From Pelomonas sp. SE-A7 (GTDB taxonomy: Bacteria > Pseudomonadota > Gammaproteobacteria > Burkholderiales > Burkholderiaceae_C), in assembly GCF_030345705.1 (NCBI RefSeq), contig NZ_JAUASW010000001.1, forward strand, positions 1,550,001-1,614,000: a DNA stretch of 64,000 bases, given 5' to 3'. Position numbers and translations under genes: made by a program. Under the pieces are notes generated by a model. It saw only the letters and a list, made by a program, of their open reading frames with translations, did not search any database and was not told where the DNA came from. Each line of letters begins with the position of its first letter. Position 1 is the stretch's first letter. Shown here piece by piece: positions 1 through 6,937 of the stretch.

Positions 1-81
1 GGTGACCTCAAGGCCAAGGGCATCCTGACCGACGAGGAGTTCGCGGCGAAGAAGGCCGAGCTCCTCAAGAAGCTGGGATAA
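1..81 (+). CDS. C-terminal fragment of a SHOCT-domain protein
   Basis: The first 26 codons of the window are an open frame ending in TAA at 79-81. The peptide has the SHOCT pattern: a short helix, then KGILTDEEFAAKKAELL and a closing KKLG. SHOCT modules usually sit at the end of membrane-associated or oligomerising proteins and are thought to mediate assembly. The body of the protein lies before the window, so its main domain is unknown. An SPFH- or PspA-type partner would fit the DUF4178/DUF350 genes that follow, but that is inference. The next gene starts 6 nt downstream, so the two are probably co-transcribed. Confidence 0.7.
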   Translation, partial: GDLKAKGILTDEEFAAKKAELLKKLG

Positions 82-87
82 GCCGGC

Positions 88-1665
88 GTGACCGACCCAG
101 TGCAGCGCCGCTGGACCGCGGCCTGCCCCAACTGCGGCGCCCAGGTCGAGTTCGCGTCGAGCGCCTCGGCCAGCGCCATCTGCAGCTTCTGCCGCAGCAC
201 CCTGCTTCGCGAGGGCGAGGCGCTGCGCCGCATAGGCCAGAGCGCCGAGCTGTTTGCCGACCACAGCCCGCTGCAACTAGGCGTGCGTGGCCGGCATGCC
301 GGCGCCGAGTTCACCCTCGTTGGCCGGCTGCAGCTTCGCTACTCGGGCGGCGTCTGGAATGAATGGCATGCGCTGTTCGACGGCGGCAAGAGCGGCTGGC
401 TGTCCGAGGACAACGGTGCCTACGTCTTTGCCTTCGATGCAGCACTGAGCGAATCGCCGCCGGCCTCGCACACCCTGGTGGTCGGTGCCCAGGCGCCGCT
501 GGGCGGCCAGGCCTGGCGCGTGGCCTCGCTGACCCTGGTGACGCTGGGCGCGGCCGAAGGCGAGCTGCCGAAACCGCCGCGTCTGGATACCGGCGAATTC
601 CTGCTGGCCGACCTGCGCAACAGCCAGGACGAAGTCGGCACGCTCGACTATGCCCACGAGCCGCCGCAATGGTCGGTGGGCCGTGCGGTGCGGCTGGCCG
701 ATCTGCAGCTCAGCGGCCTGCGCGAGGACGAGGGCGCGACCCTGGCTTCGCGTGCCCTGCCCTGCCCCAGCTGCGGCTCCTCGCTGGAGCCCAAGCTTTC
801 GACCACCAAGTCCATCGTCTGCGGCCAATGCCATGCGGTGGTGGACATCTCCGGCGGTGCCGGTGCCGACCTGGAGCACTACGCCCAGGCCAATGGCATG
901 GAGCCGCAGCTGCCGCTGGGCTCGACCTGCTATCTCGCCCTGAAGCCCAGCAGCAAGCTGCTGCCCTGGCAGGTGGTCGGCTACCAGGAGCGCTGCGACC
1001 TGCCGGCGCCGGGCGACGACGAAGAACAGACTTTCTGGCGCGAGTACCTGCTCTACAACCGGCTGGAGGGATTCGCCTTCCTGGTCGATACCGAGGAAGG
1101 TTGGAGCCTGGTGCGACCGCTCACCGGCGTGCCCAGCCGCACTGGCGTCGGCGATGTCGAATGGCAGGGCGACCGCTTCAAGCGCCGCTGGCAGTACCGG
1201 GCCAAGACCACCTACGTGCTGGGCGAGTTCTATTGGCGCGTGGCGCGCGAAGACATCGTGGAGGTCGGCGACTACGAGACGCCGATGCAGCTGCTGTCCA
1301 GCGAGCGCAGCGGCAACGAGATCACCTGGTCGCTGGGCCGCAAGCTCAATGCCGACGAAGTGGCCAAGGCCTTCAGACTGGCTCCCGAGAAGAGCGCAGC
1401 GCTGCGCCGTGACAGCAGCGCACTCAGCAATGGCGGCAGCCTGGTCCGCACCATCGTCATCGTGGCCGTCGTCATCATCTTGCTGATCCTGCTGCTCAAG
1501 GCCTGCAGCCGGGACGATTGCCAGCAGTACAAGAACGCCTATGGCGAGGCCAGCGCCGAGTACCAGCAGTGCAAGCGCAGCTACACCAGCGGCAGCGGGG
1601 TGCGGCCTGGCTTCACCGGCGGATCCTGGGGCGGCTCGGGCAGCAGTGGCGGTGGCCACAAATAG
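88..1665 (+). CDS. DUF4178 domain protein with two zinc ribbons and a C-terminal membrane anchor
   Basis: 525 aa, GTG start 6 nt after the upstream stop. Residues 13-35 form a zinc ribbon (CPNCG then CSFC). A second one (CPSCG then CGQC) lies near 226-247. Each is followed by a DUF4178-like beta-rich domain containing W/Y-rich strands. A hydrophobic helix at about 452-473 is followed by a short Cys-containing segment and a Gly/Ser-rich tail, so the bulk is probably cytoplasmic and anchored by one C-terminal helix. DUF4178 has no assigned biochemistry. It recurs next to DUF350 proteins and polyamine aminopropyltransferases, and the next two genes here are exactly these. The role is inferred to be membrane- or polyamine-related. 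Confidence 0.75.
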   Translation: MTDPVQRRWTAACPNCGAQVEFASSASASAICSFCRSTLLREGEALRRIGQSAELFADHSPLQLGVRGRHAGAEFTLVGRLQLRYSGGVWNEWHALFDGGKSGWLSEDNGAYVFAFDAALSESPPASHTLVVGAQAPLGGQAWRVASLTLVTLGAAEGELPKPPRLDTGEFLLADLRNSQDEVGTLDYAHEPPQWSVGRAVRLADLQLSGLREDEGATLASRALPCPSCGSSLEPKLSTTKSIVCGQCHAVVDISGGAGADLEHYAQANGMEPQLPLGSTCYLALKPSSKLLPWQVVGYQERCDLPAPGDDEEQTFWREYLLYNRLEGFAFLVDTEEGWSLVRPLTGVPSRTGVGDVEWQGDRFKRRWQYRAKTTYVLGEFYWRVAREDIVEVGDYETPMQLLSSERSGNEITWSLGRKLNADEVAKAFRLAPEKSAALRRDSSALSNGGSLVRTIVIVAVVIILLILLLKACSRDDCQQYKNAYGEASAEYQQCKRSYTSGSGVRPGFTGGSWGGSGSSGGGHK

Positions 1666-1692
1666 ATCAGGCAAGACGACAAGGAGAACGCA

Positions 1693-1914
1693 ATGACTGG
1701 ATTCGAATGGCTCAAGCCCGGCATCGTGCTGGGCTCCATCCTTTACGCCGTGATCGGCGTGCTGGTGTTCTGGATCAGCTTCGTCATCATCGACAAGCTC
1801 ACTCCCTACAAGCTGTGGGAAGAAATCGTCGAGCACAAGAACCTGGCGCTGGCCATCGTGGTCGGCTCGATGTGCATTTCGATAGGCCTGATCGTTGCCT
1901 CCGCCATCCACTGA
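1693..1914 (+). CDS. DUF350 family small membrane protein
   Basis: 73 aa with two hydrophobic helices (about 9-35 and 49-71) separated by a short charged loop (TPYKLWEEIVEHKN). This is the repeat unit of DUF350 (YjfL-like) proteins; longer family members carry two or more units, so this is a minimal version. AAGGAG lies 7 nt before the ATG. It sits 27 nt after the DUF4178 gene and overlaps the aminopropyltransferase start by 20 nt, which suggests tight coupling. The molecular function of DUF350 is unknown. Family context points to membrane-stress or envelope systems. Confidence 0.8.
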   Translation: MTGFEWLKPGIVLGSILYAVIGVLVFWISFVIIDKLTPYKLWEEIVEHKNLALAIVVGSMCISIGLIVASAIH

Positions 1915-3481
1915 GGTCACGGCCGACCCGCCCGCCGAGCGCGTCTCCCTGCCCGAACTGCTGCTGCTCGCCAGCGTCTTTGTCGTCGCCGCCTGTGGCC
2001 TGGTCTATGAACTGGCGGCGGGTGCGCTGGCGAGCTACCTGCTGGGCGACTCGGTGCTGCAGTTCTCCACCATCATCGGCAGCTATCTGTTCGCGATGGG
2101 TGTGGGCTCCTGGCTGTCGCGTTACGTCGAGCGTCAGCTGGTGGCGCAGTTCCTCAAGATCGAGCTGCTGGTCGGCCTGATTGGCGGCCTGATGCCGGCC
2201 GCGCTGTTCAGCGCCCACAGCCTGCTGCCGCCCAGCCACCTGGCCGAATTCCGCATCCTGCTCTATGCGCTGGTGTTGCTGGTCGGCACCCTGGTCGGGC
2301 TGGAGATTCCGCTGGTGATGCGCATTCTCAAGCGCCAGTTCAGCCATCGCTATGCGCTCAAGGACCTGGTCTCCCAGGTTCTGACCTTCGACTATCTCGG
2401 CGCCTTGCTGGTGGCCCTCGCTTTTCCGCTGCTGCTTGTGCCGCAGCTGGGACTGATACGCACCGGCATCGCCTTCGGTCTGCTCAACGCGGCGGTGGCG
2501 GTCTGGGCTCTCTTCCTGTTCCGCCCGCAGTTGCGCAACTGGGCCGCCCATGCCACCAGTTGCGCCCTGGTGCTGCTCACGTTGACGGCCGCGATGCTGG
2601 GCGCCGAGCAGCTGAACAGCTGGGCCGAGGAGCGCTTCTACGGCGACAACATCCTGCTGCGCGAAAGCAGCGACTACCAACGCGTGGTCGTCACCCAGGG
2701 CCGCAGCGGCGTGCGCCTGTTCCTCAACGGCAATCTGCAATTCCATTCGCGCGACGAATACCGCTACCACGAGGCCCTGGTCCATCCGGCCATGGCGGCG
2801 CAGGGCGCACCACGCAAGGTGCTGGTGCTCGGAGGTGGCGACGGCATGGCCGTGCGCGAGGCGCTCAAGTACCCCAGCGTGCACAGCGTGACCCTGGTCG
2901 AGCTGGACCCGCACATGACGCGGCTGTTTTCCACGCTGCCGCTGCTGCGCGAGCTGAACCGCGATGCGCTGCTGAACCCCAAGCTGAAGATCGTCAATGC
3001 CGATGCCTTCGGCTGGCTGGAGCAGCAGCCCCCCGACGAGCACTATGACGTGATCGTGATCGACTTCCCCGACCCGTCCAACTTTTCGCTCGGCAAGCTC
3101 TACACCACCAGCTTCTACCAGCTGATCGACCAGCGACTCAGCGCCTCGGGCTACGCGGTCATCCAGACCACCTCGCCGCTGGTGGCGCCGCGCAGCTTCT
3201 GGACCGTGGCAGCGACGGTCGAGGCGGTCGGACTGACGGCCACGCCCTACCACGCCCATGTGCCCTCGTTTGGCGAATGGGGCTTCATCCTGGCTTCGCG
3301 GCGACCCTTCGCCATGCCGCGGCAACTGCCTGGGGGCCTGCGCTTTCTGACGCTGCAGGGCCTGCCGGCGCTGTTCGACTTTCCGCTCGACATGGAACGC
3401 CCCGACAAGCTCGAACCCAATCGCTTGTCGAACCAGCAGCTGGTTCATGAATTCGAGGCCGAATGGGGCAAGGTCCATTGA
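1895..3481 (+). CDS. Membrane-anchored polyamine aminopropyltransferase (spermidine synthase family)
   Basis: 528 aa, TTG start inside the end of the DUF350 gene; no better start exists before the first membrane helix. Residues 1 to about 235 form a multi-helix membrane domain. The remainder is a SpeE-type domain: LNGNLQFHSRDEYRYHE (substrate loop), VLVLGGGDGMAVRE (nucleotide motif), VELDPHM (acidic ribose ligand) and VIDFPDPSN, where classical enzymes have DSTDP. The family transfers an aminopropyl group from decarboxylated S-adenosylmethionine to a polyamine. An AdoMet decarboxylase that could supply this donor is encoded at 9156-9536. The true acceptor of the membrane-fused branch is not known. 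Confidence 0.85.
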   Translation: MPPPSTEVTADPPAERVSLPELLLLASVFVVAACGLVYELAAGALASYLLGDSVLQFSTIIGSYLFAMGVGSWLSRYVERQLVAQFLKIELLVGLIGGLMPAALFSAHSLLPPSHLAEFRILLYALVLLVGTLVGLEIPLVMRILKRQFSHRYALKDLVSQVLTFDYLGALLVALAFPLLLVPQLGLIRTGIAFGLLNAAVAVWALFLFRPQLRNWAAHATSCALVLLTLTAAMLGAEQLNSWAEERFYGDNILLRESSDYQRVVVTQGRSGVRLFLNGNLQFHSRDEYRYHEALVHPAMAAQGAPRKVLVLGGGDGMAVREALKYPSVHSVTLVELDPHMTRLFSTLPLLRELNRDALLNPKLKIVNADAFGWLEQQPPDEHYDVIVIDFPDPSNFSLGKLYTTSFYQLIDQRLSASGYAVIQTTSPLVAPRSFWTVAATVEAVGLTATPYHAHVPSFGEWGFILASRRPFAMPRQLPGGLRFLTLQGLPALFDFPLDMERPDKLEPNRLSNQQLVHEFEAEWGKVH

Positions 3482-5064
3482 GCCTCAGCCGACGCTCGCT
3501 GCTGCTGGCCAGCGCGGCCACCTTGGCAGGCTGCCAGCAAGCCGCGCCCGAGCTGCAAGGCGGCTGGGTCGGCGCCACGCCGGCCCGCGGCCACAGGCTG
3601 CGCCAACCCTTGCCGCCGGCCGGCGACGGCCCGGTGCGCCGCACGGAATTCCTGATCGTCGGCGGCGGCATCGCGGGCCTGGCCTGTGCCCGCGAGCTGC
3701 AACGTCGTGGCAAGGATTTCGCCCTGCTCGAGCTGGAGGACCAGGCAGGCGGCAATGCGCGTGGCCACATCATGGCCGGCTTGCCCTGCCCGCTCGGTGC
3801 GCATTACCTGCCGGTGCCGGGGCCGCAAGCGCCCGAAGTCCAGCAGTTGCTGATCGACTTCGGCCTGGCCCGCCTCGAATCGGGTCGCGTCGTCTACGAC
3901 GAGCGTCATCAGTGTCACAGCCCGCAGGAAAGACTGTTCTTCGAGGGCCAATGGATGGAGGGCCTGCTGCCACCGCCCGATGGTCTGAGCGGACCCAAGC
4001 AGTACCGCCGCTTTGCGGCCGCCGTGGCTGCCGCACAGCGCGAGATCGGCTTTGCCATGCCCACGCATCGAGCGGGCTGGACGCCGGCCCATCAGCGGCT
4101 GGACTCGCAGACCTTCCAGCGCTGGCTGAACGAGCAAGGCCTGGACGACGCGCACCTGCGCTGGTACCTGGACTACAGCTGCCGCGACGACTACGGCGCC
4201 GGCATCGCCGAGGTCTCGGCCTGGGCCGGCCTGCACTATTTCGCCAGCCGCCACGGCTTCCATGTTCATGCCGACGCGGAATTCGAGCGCGAGCCGGTGC
4301 TGACCTGGCCCGAGGGCAACGGCTGGCTGAGCGAGCGCCTGGCAGCCGGCCTGGGCGAGCAGCTGCTGCCAGGTCGCACCGTGCTGCGAGTCGAACCCGG
4401 CAAGCATGAACTGCAGGTGCTGGCCTGGAACGAACAAGCCGACTCACCCGAGCGCTGGTCCGCCGCACAGCTGATCTTTGCCACACCACTGCCGGTCGCT
4501 CGCCGGTTGCTGGGTGACGAGGCGCCGGCCGCGCTGGTGCATGCCACAGCTGGCATGCACCAGTCACCCTGGCTGGTTGCAAACCTGCTGCTCGACGGCC
4601 CCTTGCTGGAGCGCCCTGGCGTGCCGCTGGCCTGGGACAACGTGGCGTACGGCAGTCGCGATGCCCTCGGCTATGTCCATGCCGGCCATCAGGGCCTGTC
4701 GCCGGTGGCCGGCCCGAGGGTGATCAGCAGCTATTGGGCCCTGCCAGGCACGGACCGCAGGCAGTTGCTGCAGGACGACTGGCGTCCCTGGGCCCATCGC
4801 GTGATGGCTGAACTCGGCCGCCTGCATCCCGACCTTGAAGACCGGCTACAGCGTATCGATCTGGCACGATGGGGCCACGCCATGAGCGTTCCCGTTCCCG
4901 GTCGGCGAGGCTCGGCGGCACTCGCAGCCCTGCATCAGGGCCAGGGACGCATGGCATTCATCCATAGCGACATCTCTGCGTATTCGGTGTTTGAAGAGGC
5001 CTACACGCTCGGCCACGCCTGGGGCCAGAGGGCCGAAAGTCATGCGCGACAAATTGTGAGATGA
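3463..5064 (+). CDS. Exported FAD-dependent amine-oxidase-like protein, probable Tat lipoprotein
   Basis: 533 aa, overlapping the aminopropyltransferase by 19 nt; GAGG precedes the ATG. The N-terminus has a twin-arginine-like SRRSLLLASAATLAGC segment whose Cys fits a lipobox, so the folded flavoprotein may be exported and anchored in the membrane. A Rossmann FAD motif (FLIVGGGIAGLACARE) begins near residue 64, followed by an acidic residue (LLELEDQAGGNARG), as in flavin amine oxidases. The C-terminal part (SDISAYSVFEEAYTLG) resembles the second FAD-contact region of that superfamily. Being fused in translation to a polyamine-forming enzyme suggests an amine or polyamine substrate, but this is inference. 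Confidence 0.75.
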   Translation: MGQGPLSLSRRSLLLASAATLAGCQQAAPELQGGWVGATPARGHRLRQPLPPAGDGPVRRTEFLIVGGGIAGLACARELQRRGKDFALLELEDQAGGNARGHIMAGLPCPLGAHYLPVPGPQAPEVQQLLIDFGLARLESGRVVYDERHQCHSPQERLFFEGQWMEGLLPPPDGLSGPKQYRRFAAAVAAAQREIGFAMPTHRAGWTPAHQRLDSQTFQRWLNEQGLDDAHLRWYLDYSCRDDYGAGIAEVSAWAGLHYFASRHGFHVHADAEFEREPVLTWPEGNGWLSERLAAGLGEQLLPGRTVLRVEPGKHELQVLAWNEQADSPERWSAAQLIFATPLPVARRLLGDEAPAALVHATAGMHQSPWLVANLLLDGPLLERPGVPLAWDNVAYGSRDALGYVHAGHQGLSPVAGPRVISSYWALPGTDRRQLLQDDWRPWAHRVMAELGRLHPDLEDRLQRIDLARWGHAMSVPVPGRRGSAALAALHQGQGRMAFIHSDISAYSVFEEAYTLGHAWGQRAESHARQIVR

Positions 5065-5103
5065 GGGTTTACCACCACAGTATTTTTTCTGTAGTGGAAA
5101 CCC
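5065..5103 (+). repeat. Interrupted inverted repeat upstream of the outer-membrane protein gene
   Basis: GGGTTTACCACCACAG (5065-5080) is nearly the reverse complement of CTGTAGTGGAAACCC (5089-5103), with one bulged A and one mismatch. The 8-nt loop is TATTTTTT. The repeat starts directly after the TGA of the oxidoreductase gene. It could act as a weak terminator or RNA-processing hairpin for the upstream operon, or as an operator for the beta-barrel gene. The thymines lie in the loop, so it is not a standard intrinsic terminator. Confidence 0.5.
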
Positions 5104-5140
5104 TTGTTACTATGCGCCCGCCTCTCACGGGGAGGGGTAC

Positions 5141-5728
5141 ATGAAAGTGAGACTCACAATGATCAAGAACGCAATCGTCCTGGCCGCCCTGGCCATCTCC
5201 GCCAGCCAAGCCATGGCCGCCGAGCCGACCTGGTACATCGGTGGCGACATCGGCCGCACCGAATTCAAGGCTGATGGCGAAAAGGACAGCAAGACCGGCT
5301 TCGGCTTCACGCTGGGCTACAAGCTGAACGAGAACCTTGCCTTCGAACTGCAAGGTCGCCGCCTGGGCTCGGCCACGCAATCCGACGTGGTCGGCAACAT
5401 CACCTACAAGTCCACCCTGCGTGCCAACTCGCTGAGCGCCTCGGTGCTGGGCATCGCCCCGCTGAGCAAGGAGTTCTCCCTGTTCGGCCGCCTGGGCTAT
5501 GCCCGCAACACGCTGGACTACAAGGTCACCTCGACCGCGCTCAACGCCTCGGCCGACGGCCACAAGAACAAGGCTCTGTTCGGTTTCGGTGGCGACTACC
5601 AGATCGACAAAAACCTGGGCCTGCGCCTGGAGTACGTCAACCTGGGCAAGAACACGGTCAAGATTTCCGGCGTGGAACTCGAGTCCAAGATCAGCCAGAT
5701 CAACCTGGGCCTGAACTTCGCCTTCTGA
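5141..5728 (+). CDS. Small outer-membrane beta-barrel protein (OmpA/OmpW-like porin fold)
   Basis: 195 aa. The ATG at 5141 is preceded by a strong GGGGAGGGG site; a second ATG at 5159 has a poorer one. A signal peptide runs to SQAMA, with cleavage before AEPTWYIGG. The mature part alternates polar and hydrophobic residues in about eight amphipathic strands (GFGFTLGYKL, LGLRLEYVNLG) and ends in Phe, the usual C-terminal signal recognised by the BAM machinery. It most resembles the eight-stranded OmpA-like beta-barrel group. Length fits a barrel without a periplasmic domain. The gene is monocistronic, between an inverted repeat and a strong terminator. The ligand, if any, is unknown. Confidence 0.8.
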   Translation: MKVRLTMIKNAIVLAALAISASQAMAAEPTWYIGGDIGRTEFKADGEKDSKTGFGFTLGYKLNENLAFELQGRRLGSATQSDVVGNITYKSTLRANSLSASVLGIAPLSKEFSLFGRLGYARNTLDYKVTSTALNASADGHKNKALFGFGGDYQIDKNLGLRLEYVNLGKNTVKISGVELESKISQINLGLNFAF

Positions 5729-5763
5729 CCGCCGACGCCGGTTCTCGGACCGAGGTGATGCTA

Positions 5764-5787
5764 AGCCCCGCCTAGGCGGGGCTTTTT
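5764..5787 (+). terminator. Intrinsic terminator after the beta-barrel gene
   Basis: AGCCCCGCC (5764-5772) pairs perfectly with GGCGGGGCT (5775-5783) and is followed by a T run to 5787. It lies 35 nt after the stop codon. The converging minus-strand gene ends at 5810, so it may also limit read-through from that side, although the T run favours the plus strand. Confidence 0.9.
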
Positions 5788-5809
5788 GTTGCCGGTCCGC
5801 GATGACAGC

Positions 5810-6937
5810 TCAGGCGTAGACAGAAGCCAGCAGGCGAACGGCCGCCGCCGACTCTTCACGATCGACCCGGACATCGCCATTGCCAAAGTCGTGAGGCCGT
5901 TGGACCTGCACCAGGAGGCCGTCACGACGCGGCACCATGGCGAGCCTATGGCCTCGATACAGCAGCAGGTAGTCCACCTCGGGCTGAGGAATCAGCCGGG
6001 CCGTCTGGCCGCGCACCGGCACCAGGCTGTCGTCGCCGAAAAGGGCGCGCGCGCCATAGCCGGTGCAGTTGACCAGGCAGCGCTCGCTCAGTCCTGCCAG
6101 TTCGCGTGGACTACCAAATTCACGCTGAACGATTTCGCCGCCCTCTCGAAAGAAGTCCTCCAGCAGCAGCCGCTGGTAGTGCCCGATGTTGAAGGTCAGC
6201 TGGGTGAATCGGCGCACATGGGGCACGCGGAACGGATGTTCACCCGGCGCCAGCGGCGCCCCGTGCGGATGCAGGTCGGCGATGCGCGACTGCAGATCCG
6301 GGTAATCGGGCTCACCGTCGTCGACGGGCGCCAGCGGCTGGTCGAACGGGACGTCGGACAGCACGAAGCCATCGCGCCATTCGAGCGGCGCCGCGGCCAG
6401 GCCCAGCAGGCTCTGGTGGATCTTGAACGAGTGCCGAGCCATCGCCTCCCAGCGCTCGACGAAGGCAGCGTCCGCATGGGCCTCGGTACAGATGCGCGAC
6501 TCCGGCGACCACATGCCGGTGGCGCCCGACGATGCCACCTCGGGCGGCCGCGCCTTGGCATAGATGCGCACCTTCAGCCCGGCTTGCTGGGCCACACGGG
6601 CCGTGGTCAGCCCGATCACGCCGCAGCCAATGACCGCGATCCTGCGCTCGCGCGCCGCCAGGATCAGGGGCAGCACGGCGCGGGCCGATCCCCAGGACAG
6701 GGACCAGCCGCTGCCGCCGTGGCCGTAGTGGTGGACCAAATGCTTGCCGAAGCGACGCTCGACCTCGAGGCGCGGGCCCTGCGGGCGGAACGGCCGGGTA
6801 CAGACCGAAAGGTCGATCAGGCGGTCGGGGGTCGCGCGCACCTTGGCAACACTCGCTGGCGGCTGCGCCGTCGCCAGCGAAGGGGCCAGCAGCGTCGGCA
6901 CGACCGCAGCCGCACCGAGGAGTTGTCGACGCTGCAT
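5810..6937 (-). CDS. Exported D-amino-acid-oxidase-type flavoenzyme with circularly permuted domain order
   Basis: 375 aa. The N-terminus MQRRQLLGAAAVVPTLLAP is a Tat/Sec-like signal. The motif that normally ends D-amino-acid oxidases (FRPQ...RLE, then HHYGHGGSGWSLSWG) is here at residues 50-83. The FAD-binding GCGVIG motif that normally begins them is at about 104-109. The rest follows the usual order: SSGATGMWSP, LVNCTGYGARALFGD, VRGQTARL. The protein ends where a normal enzyme would enter its C-terminal FRP...YGHGG segment. The FRP arginine (Arg51) and YGHGG loop needed for substrate and flavin contact are kept, so it is probably active as an exported amino-acid or amine oxidase. It lies directly behind the M56-S11 gene (1-nt overlap), suggesting the same BlaI-controlled transcript. 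Confidence 0.8.
   Translation of the reverse strand: MQRRQLLGAAAVVPTLLAPSLATAQPPASVAKVRATPDRLIDLSVCTRPFRPQGPRLEVERRFGKHLVHHYGHGGSGWSLSWGSARAVLPLILAARERRIAVIGCGVIGLTTARVAQQAGLKVRIYAKARPPEVASSGATGMWSPESRICTEAHADAAFVERWEAMARHSFKIHQSLLGLAAAPLEWRDGFVLSDVPFDQPLAPVDDGEPDYPDLQSRIADLHPHGAPLAPGEHPFRVPHVRRFTQLTFNIGHYQRLLLEDFFREGGEIVQREFGSPRELAGLSERCLVNCTGYGARALFGDDSLVPVRGQTARLIPQPEVDYLLLYRGHRLAMVPRRDGLLVQVQRPHDFGNGDVRVDREESAAAVRLLASVYA

Noticed and set aside
1799..3478. A 559-codon minus-strand frame opposite the aminopropyltransferase; similarly 277-1920.
   Set aside because: The products are low-complexity Gln/Ala/His-rich shadows, whereas the plus-strand frames have clear family motifs and ribosome sites.
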